This document shows positions 26,317-38,166 of a DNA stretch of 64,000 bases, piece after piece (within the stretch, counting starts at the first letter, position 1; every line of letters starts with the position of its first letter). A model generated the notes under the pieces. That model had not been told where the DNA came from. It was given only the letters and a program-made list of their open reading frames with translations, and searched no databases. Origin of the DNA: Lithospermum erythrorhizon (Eukaryota; Streptophyta; Magnoliopsida; Boraginales; Boraginaceae); the NCBI GenBank assembly GCA_019722365.1, contig JADFUC010001287.1, positions 124,001 to 188,000 of the forward strand. Direction: 5' to 3'. Made by a program: the position numbers and the translations under genes.

Positions 26317-28277
26317 CTGTAGGTATGAATTGACAAAGAAAAATTAGAACAAAAATGAAAGACCAAATCAACTATTAGCATAACACGATAACATAATTAC
26401 ATAAACTAAGAAAACCCAAAAAAGGGAATGGTTAACTCATATGCGACAGGGCCATCTGAGCCATTTCTTTAGAAGAATCTTTTCGAAATAAGAGAGATGG
26501 GGTTTTCAAATCAGTAGAGAACAAGCGATCTCGAAATCAGTGTGCTCCAACTGTTCAATCATTGGACAATTTATTAAAATTTCGAAAACAACATCAGAAT
26601 AATAATAAATTGTGTTAAAACTACAAATGTGTAATGACATGTTACAACTTCAGGCGATGCCTTATGCCCATATCCCTCACGGCCTCACCTAACATGAAAT
26701 TTAACATCTTCAAGAGATGGTTATAAAATTCAAAAGAACAACATATCGATTTTTCCTTGTACACAATGTTCTGTCGTAGAAGCGTCTTTCATTCGAAATA
26801 CAACTATTACACCCTCTCCATACTTAAAGCATCGTTTGGGCTGACATTTTTTAATTATACAAATTAACGAATTTTACGACCTGAACTGACACACAAAACT
26901 TCAACTTGAATCAAACTTATCATGTTAATAGTAAATTTCTTTTTTCACCAACAATTTTACAACATATAAATAAACATTTCGAGTTCAAAATTAAAAAAGT
27001 AAAACATCCAAATTCAAAACCCATCAATATTTTTCGAATGGAGTGAGCATATTTTACCATCATGAGGATTACAAATATAATCTGTGTAGATTGTAATTAG
27101 TTCAAATATTTATAAAGTCCATTAATTACTAATTAGTCAAAATTAACAATCTTTATAACCTTAATTGACACGCATTCTTTGATATAAATCAAAATTATCA
27201 TCTTATTAGTAATATACATTAAAGTACAATTTTTTTTTTTTGCTATATTTGTAGGCAAATATTATACTCCGTGCTAACTTTTTGTATATGGAGCTGGAGC
27301 TTTAACTATTAATTATTAATTACTCATTATTCTAACAAATCTAAAATTTATATCATTAAATTCCTCTTTGAAAAAAAATTCATAATATTATTTTATTACT
27401 CCGTGAACATATAGTTTAAGAATATAAGTAGAGTTTAAGAATATAAAAATAATTGATGATGAAATTTTACTCGATAGCGAAAACGTGGAATAAAAAAACA
27501 AGGGAGTACAGCATATACAAATGTATTTAAATTGAATGAAAAATAAAGGAAAAGAAATCAACGTTACCGTCGATCTTCGATGCTCAGCGTTATTGTATGT
27601 GTGAGAAGAGGGGTTGGTGTGACACAAATTATTATTTCGATTTTAGACTATAGTCTACTTTATCATTATTATTATTATTAATAGAGGGAATGATGAGTAT
27701 AATAATATTATTATGAGAGGAGTGTATATTATTATAGAGGAGTGGGGTGATTAAGGGGGGTCGTTTGGGTTGTGGCAAAGGACAAATATTTGGGACACTA
27801 GAGAAGCAGACCACCCCTTTACCTTAGCAGAGGACCATCATTATAGAGCTTTCCGGTTCTGTACATTATTTGTTAACCATCCAATTGATTCAGGGTGCAC
27901 TTATAATTTTGATTAAATTGTAAATTATGATCATTTGGTCAACTTTATTTGTTAATTGCCTCTTTTTAATAGTGCTCGATCATGATTTTCTCTATCCTAA
28001 CTCCATTTGCACACATCAATCGATAGACATAAATAATTTTAAAAATAAAATTAATTTATAATTAACTAATGAAATAATAATACATAAAAAATTAATAATT
28101 ATATGACATGAATTGAAATCTAATAGTGTATCAAGTGATCATGAAGTTTTGCAATGGTTTAAGAGACAATCACAACTGTACATTTCCCTCCAACATGTGA
28201 TTTCACACTTTGGCCCCATCTACAATGGACTACAAATAGTCTGGCCCAACACAAATCTGAAGGATCGAGTTCATGAT
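26317..28277. other. Upstream region of FNR
   Basis: This contains the FNR promoter and leader. A possible 5' UTR exon on the minus strand ends at the donor CGACG|GTAACG (27568/27567). A purine-rich stretch and ATT repeats lie at 27660-27760. No other gene was recognised. Confidence 0.4.
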
Positions 28278-28285
28278 ACATGAAC
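28278..28285. repeat. Target-site duplication, left copy (ACATGAAC)
   Basis: ACATGAAC sits immediately before the TAGAC terminus of the element at 28286 and recurs immediately after its other end at 32658-32665. A perfect 8-bp duplication is the hAT hallmark. Confidence 0.85.
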
Positions 28286-30478
28286 TAGACATGGCTATCG
28301 AATCGGGTCTTGATAATGGCCCAAATTCTACCACCGCCCGTTCGATTCGCCCCGTCCACTGTGCCCCGAACAACCCGCCCACTAATAAGTGGGGACGGAA
28401 TCGGGGCCGGTGACGCCTAAGCCCAGCCTGTCATACTCTCAGCCCATTATTAACGTGGCATCGCCATATTAAACTGTTATTCACGTTAATACCAAAGAGT
28501 GAAATAACGTTATTATTATTAACGCGCATCGCTTTATATTAAAGCAGGCCCAAGAAAGAAATAACGCATTATTATTAACGTGGTACCGCCTTTATATTAA
28601 ACGGCAACACGTTAATAACAATAACGTTATTTATTTTTATCGGGTATTAACGCGCATCTTTTAAAATTAAATGGCATTCATCGCTAATACCCAAAATGCT
28701 AGCTGCTCATTTGAAATACAATAGTGTTCAATTTAAAACAAATAATACCACATTAACAACAATTCTAAAGTGAAATCAAATGCGAAATCAAACATATTAA
28801 TATTCAAAATAAAATAAGTAGTCAGATAATATAAAACTAAATTGTTCGAATACTAAACATGAATATAATCATTATTCAAAGTATTATTCATAAACATGCC
28901 AAATCAATCCGCATTTGCCCCCGCCTACCCTCACCTCTCCCCGCCCACATTCATACGCTCGCTCCACAATCATACGCCCCCGCCGCAACCTACCGCCCCA
29001 TATCAACTTTGTCGCTTCCTCGTTATCTCAAGCACTTTAACATGTCAAGCACCGATTCCAACATTGACAGGCTCTATCTGATGATCCGAGGAACGAGGAA
29101 GACCGCTTCCGTGCCTCTGGCCGCTTCATCAATGTCACAACAAAGTGAGGTACCCATCCCTCGGGGGTGCCAGCTTGTCGAACCTCCACACCTCATTCAA
29201 CATCCGCTAAACGCTCAAACACCTCCCATTTAGACCGCAATAATCTCCCCGTCCCGTATAAAGTTATTACACTTCCCGCTAATCAACGATCGCCTTCCCA
29301 TTTGTGAGTCATTCTAAAATCAACCCACTACATTCTCCATCAGTAACCCCTTTGATATTAACTAACAAACGGGAAATAATCATGCCATATCAAGGGTTGA
29401 CTTTGCCTTTCATTTAAACATATGTTTAAGTATAAAATCGGTATATTAACTCATCGCAAATTCAATATAGAATCATATAATGAATCTAATTAAACAACTT
29501 ATTTCTTTGATGCTGACTAATATTAAGAAAAAAGAATATCGGATACTTACTTTTCCAAACAAGTTTTTGTATACCATTCAAATTATTCTTATACACTATT
29601 CCTTCTTTTCTTAACCCTAATGATTGTCATAGCTCTTGCACACACTCTTGTATCGTTATCGGCCGCTAGTGCACCATCCCCTTCCTGCAATCATCCCGCA
29701 CCCCAACTAAGCATACCAAACGCTTTTTATTAACTCCATTTCCGTTATAATACCCGTAAATCTACTGATATTGTAACGACAACCAAGCACTCTCACTATC
29801 ATTATAACGTAGTCGAACGGATTCATAAAACTTATACACAATGGCGGGATACCAATTACTAGTAAAAGTAGTAAATGCTAAGTTTGGCAATGATTTCCAA
29901 AAATCGAATAAAAGATTATCTGCCACCGCCTTTGATTTCTCCTTCATCAAGTACATCCTCGCCTCAGATCTTAGTACTCCACCTCCCTACCCTTCAAACT
30001 TCCTCGGCCACAGCACTCTCTACATCTTCTTCCTCTTTGTAGGCGCATTGCGCGTGACTACGCCGACTCCTCCTATTTCTTGTTTGCAATTCAACAATTT
30101 TCTTGTTTTGTTTTTGGTGCCATTTTAGCAAATTGATACTAATATAATGTACTCAATTCAATTGGAAAGATGATTTATGTGAGGAATCAAGATCGAAGCT
30201 CAGAGAATTTTGTTTTTTGAAGTTCGAGTTTGAAAAGTAAATGTGTTTCAATTGAATGTTTAGAACCCTATTATTTGAATTTTGGCGCTAAACGCAGCAT
30301 CAAGCAGGAATACATCTGCACTAATGCTTAATCCATTTACTTTCCGCCATTTTTCGATTAAACGTGGTGTCAGCACGGTACCACGCTTAATCCAAAAATG
30401 ATGAGAAAAACTTCAAGCCGCCATTTTTTATGACAAACGCGTACCGTTATACAAGACACTAGTCACAAGGCTAATTCA

Positions 30479-30640
30479 TCGGCCGGCCCGGCCCGGCCCC
30501 TCAATCTAACGAATCGCCTCGGTTCCAACATGTTCGACGGGCCCAAGACCCCTAATCCAATCGGCCGGCCCGGCCTGCTATGGGCACCGGGCCCCGCGCC
30601 TGCTCCGAGGCCCACTTTTATGTGGGCCTGACGGGCCTTA
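30479..30640. repeat. GC-rich block with GGCCGGCCCGG repeats
   Basis: A strongly GC-rich island stands in AT-rich surroundings. CGGCCGGCCCGG occurs at about 30480 and again at about 30565, together with several GGGCC palindromes. The pattern resembles subterminal DNA of hAT elements, including the right end of the host element, so a second element end may be nested here. Confidence 0.45.
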
Positions 30641-30999
30641 ACGTGGTACCGCTTACTACCAACGTACCACGCTTGTTCTTCGAACAAAACGTGGTACCGC
30701 TAGTTTTAAATCCGCACCGCTTGCTCCACCAACCGCCAGTTTTGCAACGCATATAATGTGAATAACTACCAGAGCAAACGCGGGTAACGTTGATTTAAAC
30801 GCTACCACGCTTATACAAAATAGCCGCTATATAGTCGCTAGTAATAAACGTGGTACTGCGAATCAAACGTTAACACGTTATTGTTGGCAGAAATAAAGAA
30901 ACAGGTGATATTTTCCTTTCATTGTCATTGTTCATTGTAGTTAGCACTTCAAAGAAGTGTTCTCAGCCTATATTGAAGAATTATATTGAATTTCAGTGA

Positions 31000-31305
31000 T
31001 TCAAGGCGGTTGTGCCATTCCTGTCTGGTTCCGCTGGCTCCTGTTATATTTCATCTCCCGGCTCGGGTATTATTAATAATCTTTACAAATTGTATTTTAA
31101 TAGACAAAACGCACTTAGGGAACAGCCAGCCAAGCAGATGTTTCACGATTATGTTAATTTCGCAGACGATCAATCATTATTAACTTCACCCATTGCCACG
31201 CGATACCATCATGAAAATCATGGCGGAACATCGCAACAACGCGTCTCGGCCAGGCACAGCACGGTCATCACTGTGCAGGCAGCACAAGTCGATAGCCGCA
31301 GTTAA
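31000..31305 (+). pseudogene. Unidentified coding-like fragment inside the hAT element
   Basis: An open frame of 101 codons has no ATG at its start: it follows an in-frame TGA at 30997 and ends at TAA 31303-31305. Composition is balanced and protein-like, with SGSAGSCYISSPGSGIINN, REQPAKQMFHDYVNFADD, TRYHHENHGGTSQQRVSARH and STVITVQAAQ. Local GC is higher than in neighbouring non-coding DNA. I do not recognise the family. It may be an exon captured from a host gene by the transposon, or chance. Confidence 0.3.
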
Positions 31306-32657
31306 CTTTTTTTAGCATTGCTTACAGATCAAACTATGAAATTTCAGGCTCCAGTTTCTGCCTTTTATCATTGCGACAAGGCTCACCAGTTATACGTATC
31401 TCGCATTACCATGACCCATGCTTAAATATTTTTTAAAACGAAAGAGAGCTTTGTGTAACACTCTTATGAATTCAAAAGTGGAAGCCTTTCATTTAAAATA
31501 TTTAAAAGCATAGGTTCAGAAAGTAGTACGAGGGACATGATAGCTCGGGGATTAACGCATATTTGAATCCATTTAGTAAAAACGCCATCCATCACAATGA
31601 TTAAGCGCAGCACCAATGACACAAATTTCATAAGCTTCAATCCTATAAGCAAGATAAAAAAAAGTTCTTACCTGCCTGAGCATCACGCTTCCTGCGTACT
31701 CACCCTCCCCACCACTATCTTTACGATCTTACTAATTCGCTGTTGTCTAGCAAGTTACACTCTGCTCCCCTTTACCCCCACCCGCTTTCCATGATAGAGT
31801 AGCCTTACAATTTATGTAAAGTCAGCCGCTTGTTTTTCACGGCCCATTAAAATATTTCCAAATCCATGAAGTTTTTCCTTCATTAGCAAGTATCCAAGAT
31901 TTGGGACAGAAGCATAATGGTAGTTTGCCCATATGACATTTTCATCTCTAAATTAATATAATCATTAGACATACATAACAAAGAATTAGCACTTTGGAAC
32001 ATTTTTACAAAGATTACGCTTGATGCCATTAATTTAGAAGAACAAATATCACAATTTATAAAAAGTTGGTAGATAATACCGAACCGAGACGAGCAACGTA
32101 GATTTAGATTCTAGATCGAAACGAACAAACCTACGCTGGCATGTAACTTTATTTCAATATAATTCTTCAATATAAGATTTCAGACGGGCCATATCAAGCA
32201 TGAAATTGCTACAAACGATTTTGAATCATGAGAAACGGCTTAAGCCAGATATCCCCTTTATGTAATCTCTCCATAAGCTTTTTGACTTTCTGTAGTAATA
32301 AACGTAGTACCGCTAAATTAAACCCGCACTAATGCTTAGTACGTAAATGTCAAGCATGGCCGCCGCTTAAGACAACGCATCGCTTAATTTAAAACCCGCA
32401 CTAATGCCAAGACAAAAATAAATTCTAAGTATAGCTCCCTTGCACAACGGGTACCGCTTTGATCGCATTTATCAATGCTTAAATCGAAAATGGTCGTGAA
32501 AACATTATTATTATAAGGACAAACGCAGACCGCTGATATTAAACCAGATTCTCGAAAAGCTGCCTCGAACCTAATAAGTGCCCAAGAATCCCTTTACCCG
32601 CCGGCCCGGTTCGTTAAGGGGCCTTGGGCCCGTCGAATTTGTCTGTTCGTTAGTCTA

Positions 32658-32665
32658 ACATGAAC
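32658..32665. repeat. Target-site duplication, right copy (ACATGAAC)
   Basis: Exact partner of 28278-28285, directly after the CTA terminus of the 4.4-kb element. Confidence 0.85.
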
Positions 32666-32668
32666 TAT

Positions 32669-32747
32669 ATTGATTTAAGAGAAAATTGGCAAACTAATAC
32701 ACGTTTGATCAACATTGATTTAAGAGAAAATTGGCAAACTAATACAC
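32669..32747. repeat. 34-bp direct repeat, period 45
   Basis: ATTGATTTAAGAGAAAATTG plus 14 more bases occurs at 32669-32702 and again at 32714-32747 without change, separated by 11 bp. It lies just outside the right end of the 4.4-kb element. Confidence 0.85.
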
Positions 32748-34048
32748 CTTTGCAATGGTCCTCCATTTTTTAACACAAAAAAATGAACGATCGTGCAAAA
32801 TGCACAATCAATAGCATGAATCGGCTGATGCATATAGCGTGGAAATAGTTTCCACCATTTTTAAATAGGATTAATATTATAATTGGATGTGTCTAATGAA
32901 TGGGCCCCAATCAGATGGCCTACTAATTCAGTCTATGAGTTTGACTCAATTTCGGACCCAAAAGTGATCACGTATCGGTATCCCACTTATTAGTGAGTTG
33001 GTCTAGGGCTCAGACTATGATCAAATGGGACAAAAGTGTGACATAAGGCCATAGCCCATAAGGGTGTCTGTTTGGATTAAATGGGTACCCGTTAATCAAT
33101 AAATAACCATTTTTTTTTTTGAAGTGTTTTTTATTACTTCATTACTTTATTAATGTTGCATTTAGCTTGAAACTAATGGAAGGACATGAAATTTCTTTGA
33201 GGGTTATTCTTTTTGAAGAATTTCAACAAATTCAAAGATTTGGTAGTATAGTGATGAATTTTTCATCTTTATCAATATATTATTTGACATTAAACAAGTT
33301 TTATTATTTAATGAGTATTGAGTAATATATTAATGCATATTGTACTTTTGTCCATATGTAATTTTTCATGATAAAATATGATTTTTTTTAACAAAATTTA
33401 TAAATTTATAAATTCGAACATAATCGAATTTTTGGTTGGAACTTCATCTAACAAAAATTAAGTTCGAGTTCAACTCGTACTATATATTGTCTAACCGAAC
33501 TAAAAGCCTTAACTTTTCTAGTCAAATAGAGCTTCTAGGATGTTTTACTAGATGGCCTACACATAGGCCTTTGACGAGCAGTCAAAACTCCCATGCTCCG
33601 ACATAACTCGACTTGAATAATTCGACTCGAAGACTCGACTTGCTTCAAACGGGAGACGTAAACGGTATTTCCATACCACCCGATTTCAATACATAAACTC
33701 GATCCGACTTAAAATTATTAATATCTATACCTATATAAAGCCTAAGGGTGCACATTGTCAGTTACCAAATATATGAATGTGGAAGACCACGTTTCATGAA
33801 GCCTTTTTTTCTTATTTCAAATTTGCCCCTGCTCTATATAATACAAAGTACTAAAAGTTCACTGGATGGACTCAAATACTTTTCCAAATTTGAGGCTAAT
33901 TTTTTATCAAGAGGAGAGCATACTATTAATCGGGTTGAATACAAATTGAGACAATAGTTTATGTCTAAAGAATAAAATATATGTAGTATTATAAATGAAG
34001 GTTTATTAATATAGAGTAAGAATGTCGATATGATAAAGATGTGATATA
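32748..34048. other. AT-rich intergenic DNA with CTCGA-type motifs
   Basis: No gene was recognised. 33410-33720 holds several CGACTCGA and TTCGAGTT motifs of the same kind as those at 36800-36965, so it may be the left subterminal zone of the hAT element that encodes the transposase at 34964. Confidence 0.35.
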
Positions 34049-34292
34049 TTCCCTCCGTCCCAATTTATTCGATCACGTAATTTTTTTCTTTTTAATTGAT
34101 CATATAGTAACTTTTAATTGAATCCTTTATCTTCGATTTTCCACTTTATCCCTTAATAAAGTATTTTTTGTTTTCAGGATTAATTAAAATATTTTGTGAT
34201 AAAGTATCTTTTATGATATATTAGTAATATTAATCAATCATTTAATAAAGTACTTTTTATCTTCATGATCAGGTAAATTGAGACGGAGAGAA
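34049..34292. mobile_element. Stowaway (Tc1/mariner) MITE, second copy
   Basis: The 244-bp element begins TTCCCTCCGTCCCAATTTAT. Its other end, inverted, is TTCTCTCCGTCTCAATTTAC. TA flanks both sides (34047-34048 and 34293-34294). Internally it is T-rich and non-coding. Confidence 0.9.
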
Positions 34293-34963
34293 TACTATTT
34301 TTCTTTCATATTTTGTAGTGCAGACTAGCTTTATTATTTAAATGAGATAACCATTTTTCGTATTTCTACAAATCCAATTTCTAATTATAAGACATTTTCT
34401 TTTCTCTATTTTTTTTTATATCATGTTGTCTAATTTACTTAAAAATAAAATATATAAAATATTTGAGTACTCCGCACAGATTATACTGCGGCCTAAATAA
34501 CTAGTAATTTATAAATTATAAAATTAAAAATAATTCATAACTATTAAAATGTATTAGATAAATAGTCCACTAAATAAACCCATTAAAAAAATAGTTCAAC
34601 CCAATCCATTAGAACACTTCCTAAGGGCTAAGGCCTAAGCTTTTAAGCTTCCATCACTTCACCTACAAGTGGCTTATGGCTACATTAGACATCAGTATTC
34701 CATTTTCTAAACCTAAACTACCTCTAACTTAATCTTTTCATTTTGCGCCCAACGATCCAACCTAAGCTTTTCTTCTCTCACCTAAATGTCAAGCCTCAAA
34801 TCTTTTATGTTAAATCACATATTGACGGGTAAATATTATAAATCTTTTCATTTTATATTATTTTTTCAAATTTTAAAATAGTTAATATATGCATGTTCCT
34901 AATTTTATTTTTGAAATTAATAATTATATGTTTAATAAATGTTTTTGATTTCAAATAATACTG
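34293..34963. other. AT-rich DNA upstream of the hAT transposase
   Basis: No gene was recognised. The expected 5' part of the transposase (BED finger and first catalytic Asp motif) was not found here. Confidence 0.4.
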
Positions 34964-36628
34964 TTGGAGTTTGTCCATGTTCCTCCGCCCCACAATGGGG
35001 TCACATTGGCTTTGGAGGTTCATAAAGTTTGTAAAGATTATGGTATTAGCAAAAAATTAGCTTCTGTGACAGTTGATAATGCTTCCGCTAATGATTCTTG
35101 CATCCAGATTTTGAAATCAGATTATAATATGATATCTAATCTTGTTTTGGATGGTAAGTTATTTCATGTTAGGTTTTGTTCGCACATAATAAATATGTTG
35201 GTTAAAGATGGGTTGAAAGAAATTGAGAATGTAGTAGAAATTGTTAGGGATGGGATAAAGTACCTATTTGGTTCGAAATGCAAATTAAGTGGTTTTAATG
35301 AACATCGGATCAATTTGATGCTTCCATCTAATAAGTTAGTGTTAGACAACAATACTAGGTGGAACTCTACTTTTCTTATGTTGAATACAGCCTACACCTA
35401 TAAAAAATGTTTCAGTAAGTTTGGTGAAGAAGATGTGACATTTAAGAAGTTTGTTCCTAGTGAGGCAGATTGGGAGGAGGTTTACGAGGTTCAATTTCTG
35501 GAGGTATTTTATGATGTTACAAACTTGATTAGTGGAAGTAATTATTCCACTGTCAACATGTTTCTGTCGAAATTGTCTAGGATTAAGTTTTTGATCAATG
35601 AACAATTGGATGAGAGTAAAAAGAAACATATGAAACTGATGGCACATAGAATGGCTGAGAAGTATGACAAGTATTGGGGTCATTGTGACTTATTGTTGTC
35701 ATTTGGTTCTATGTTGGATCCAAGATACAAGAAGGGGATGATAGCTTTTGCGTTTAATGATATGTTTCCTTGTGATTTTCTACAAGAGAATATGAAGTAT
35801 GTGGAGACAAAATTTGAGGAATTGTATAATCAATATGCTAAATATTTGATTACTTAAAAAGGAGTAAGGGAGACGATGTCATGGTGAAAAAAAACTAAGA
35901 GCCCCATCTTCTACTGTTGGGAAAAGGAAGTACCATGAATTTATGATGACATATCATAATGTTGGAAAGGTTAAGACTGAGTTAGAGTTGTATTTTGAGG
36001 AAGCATGTCATCCCGATGTTGCAAATTTGAATGTTTTGCATTATTGGAAGGTAAATGAAGGAAAGTACAAGGTGTTTAGGCAAATGGTTAAAGGATATAT
36101 TGCTATCCGATCTACATTTAAGGTCGGGGAGGCCCGGGGTGATAAGTCAAAAGAGAGCATCTATGAGGGTCGACACAATTGAGGTTTTGCTTTGTGGAGG
36201 AGATTGGATTAAGGAAGCGTATGACATTAGAAGTGATAAACATGTAAGTTAAACTACTTATTATTTAAATTTGTCTTGTATGTTTTGTTGTTTTATATAT
36301 TTAACTTGTTTAAATGTTGTATTTCAGGTTAATGATCCTGATGAGCTAAGATTCTTTAAGGAATATAATATGCTTGACAAGAATTCCACAGGTATTCCAC
36401 ATTTATTCTGTTTATGAGAAGATATCAGGACCTATTCTGTTTTATACTAGTTTATTCAACATCTATTATGTTTATGCTAAACAAATTTCTTTTGATGCAG
36501 CCACAACTCAAATTGTTCCTACAAATAAGAAGATATCAAGACCTACAAAAGTAGCTCAAACTTCAAAAATGTCCATGCTCAAATCAACCATTCATACTCA
36601 AGTAGAAACGAAGAATAAGTGCCAGTAG
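34964..36628 (+). pseudogene. hAT (Ac-like, DUF4413-containing) transposase, 5'-truncated
   Basis: The frame 34964-35857 (297 codons) starts late in the protein. It holds VTVDNASAND, with the second catalytic Asp, then HVRFCSHIINMLVKDGLKEI, LDNNTRWNSTFLML and LGSMLDPRYKK-like SFGSMLDPRYKKG. A stop at 35855-35857 and frameshifts follow. 35943-36110 gives the C-terminal dimerisation region (VKTELELYFEEACHPDV, NVLHYWKVNEGKY), and about 36170-36245 gives EVLLCGGDWIKEAYDIRSD in another frame. Two apparent GT-AG introns follow: 36246 to about 36328, and about 36392-36500. They join VNDPDELRFFKEYNMLDKNS and a last exon ending at 36628. The BED finger and the DCWTS motif are missing, so this copy is inactive. 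Confidence 0.85.
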
Positions 36629-36799
36629 CTACAAAAAGTTCATAGAATCCTGATATGTCAAGACTAATAGAATTTTTGAAAGTTATTATTGCAGTAGTTG
36701 TTTTTGTTGAGAAGTTGTGAATTGCATTTTGAACATTATTTTGAACTGTTGATGTTGAAGTAGTCTTTGGGAATCAAAAATGTAATATGAACATGTGTG

Positions 36800-36975
36800 A
36801 ACATTTCGAGTCGGGTCGAGTACTCGAGTTTTTGGACAATTCGATCGAAGCTCGAATCTTGTTTTTTTTCCGCTGAAGGTTCAAAAACCTTTATTTTTAG
36901 GACTCGAACTTTTTAGAGTCGAATCGAGTTTTCTACTAAAAAATTTCCGAATCGGATCGACATCGGTATACCCTG
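36800..36975. repeat. Right subterminal TCGAGTCGGGTCGAG cluster of hAT element
   Basis: GAGTCGGGTCGAGTACTCGAG-type motifs are repeated, ending in GGTATACCCTG, whose inverse CAGGGTATACC is a typical hAT terminus. This is probably the right end of the element carrying the 34964 transposase. A clean target duplication was not established. Confidence 0.5.
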
Positions 36976-37595
36976 TTCACCTGCCTTCCAAAAGCCTACC
37001 TACACATAACTCCGCAAGTAATACTCCGTATATTAATTGATCAACCTTGAATTGACATATATAAAATATAAAATTTGCTAAACCTCATTAATAATAATAA
37101 CAAATGACCTTGCAGCTACTTATTTGCATATGGTTCGAGTACACTTAGAATAATATTTCATATATTATAATAAAATTTCATGAATTTTATTGAATATAAT
37201 TGCCTGTATATAAAATACATTTTTCAATTTGATCGTCATTCATCGATATTTCCGGGAGGATATCGATATGCTATTTTTGGGTTGGCCAACCGCCAAGGCA
37301 TCATCATTTCCTCACAGCCAACGGCGACAATCACGCACACCATCACAATTCCTTTACACATGCCCTCAACAAAGACCGTCAGTGAAACGAAAACGCCAAC
37401 CAATTAATCAAATCTTGGCCGCTAATAATAACATCCACTAACCAAACATAAAAAATAACCGATATGCTATTACCGGATATCAATTTCTCGAACTCCTTCC
37501 CTCGAGAGGGAAACATTGATGCAGTAACCAACTGCCCAAACAAAATCTGAAGATTCCACTCAATTAATAATTTGGATCGCCAATAACAACACCCA
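36976..37595. other. Intergenic DNA, no gene
   Basis: AT-rich sequence with no recognisable coding content. Confidence 0.4.
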
Positions 37596-37729
37596 CTCGA
37601 CGAACAATATTAAACCACAGCATATTACTCTGAATGTGCTTCATAGAATCATAGCTACGCCGCTCGACGAACAATATTAAACCACAGCATATTACTCTGA
37701 ATGTGCTTCATAGAATCATAGCTACGCCG
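37596..37729. repeat. Perfect 67-bp tandem duplication
   Basis: Copies at 37596-37662 and 37663-37729 begin CTCGACGAACAATATTAAAC and are identical over 67 bp, so the duplication is recent or an assembly artefact. Confidence 0.93.
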
Positions 37730-38161
37730 CCTAACCAACTCATGATAACCAAATAAAAGAAAACGAGGCATCAAATTTTCGGTGAGAAAAATTCATGCGC
37801 TGGAAATATTAAAGTTACTGGAGCAGCCCAAAAACAAATTGAAAGATTCCATAAACATTTGTGACAACTACTATACTAATAGTTTAAAATCTTCTATGTC
37901 TCATCTTTAATCATGCAAGACTTCGCAATAATCCTGGCCAGACCCATGAATCAATTTGGTGAAAAAAATATAGAGATCACGGAACTCCTCCACTAGTTCA
38001 ACAATTATTGAGACTTTTGCACCAACGAAATAGAAGAGGGGGGGAGGAGGGTGAAATATCAAGAATTTTCCAGGGAAAAAAAACGAAAACAAACAAAAAA
38101 AAAAATAGATGGTTGTCAAACGCAAATAACAAAGCGGAAAAAAATTATTGAACAAAATAAT
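37730..38161. other. Intergenic DNA, no gene
   Basis: Nothing recognised. A poly-purine stretch lies at about 38035-38110. Confidence 0.4.
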
Positions 38162-38166
38162 GACTT
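38162..38166. repeat. 5-bp target-site duplication (GACTT), left
   Basis: GACTT flanks the LTR element at 38167. The same five bases follow its other end at 39389-39393. Confidence 0.7.

Larger units (their letters stand above)
28286..32657. mobile_element. 4.4-kb non-autonomous hAT-like element
   Basis: The element is 4372 bp and runs from TAGACATGGCTATCGAATCG to ...GTTCGTTAGTCTA. Both ends begin TAGAC when read inward, and ACATGAAC flanks it on both sides. Subterminal zones are GC-rich (CCGCCCGTTCGATTCGCCCC on the left; CCCGCCGGCCCGG on the right). Inside are many copies of an AACGTGGTACCGCT motif, a GC-rich block at 30479-30640 and an unexplained 101-codon frame at 31000-31305. No convincing transposase is present. 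The minus strand at 29956-29880 (EKSKAVADNLLFDFWKSLP) only faintly recalls the hAT dimerisation region. Confidence 0.82.

Noticed and set aside
28859..29233. 124-codon plus-strand open frame, Pro/Ser/His-rich
   Set aside because: No recognisable motifs, inside a hAT-like element, C-rich composition avoids stops by chance.
33059..33750. 8-bp duplication TAAGGGTG around a 676-bp segment
   Set aside because: The segment ends do not form inverted repeats and the right copy may be a transposon terminus, so it is not called as an element.
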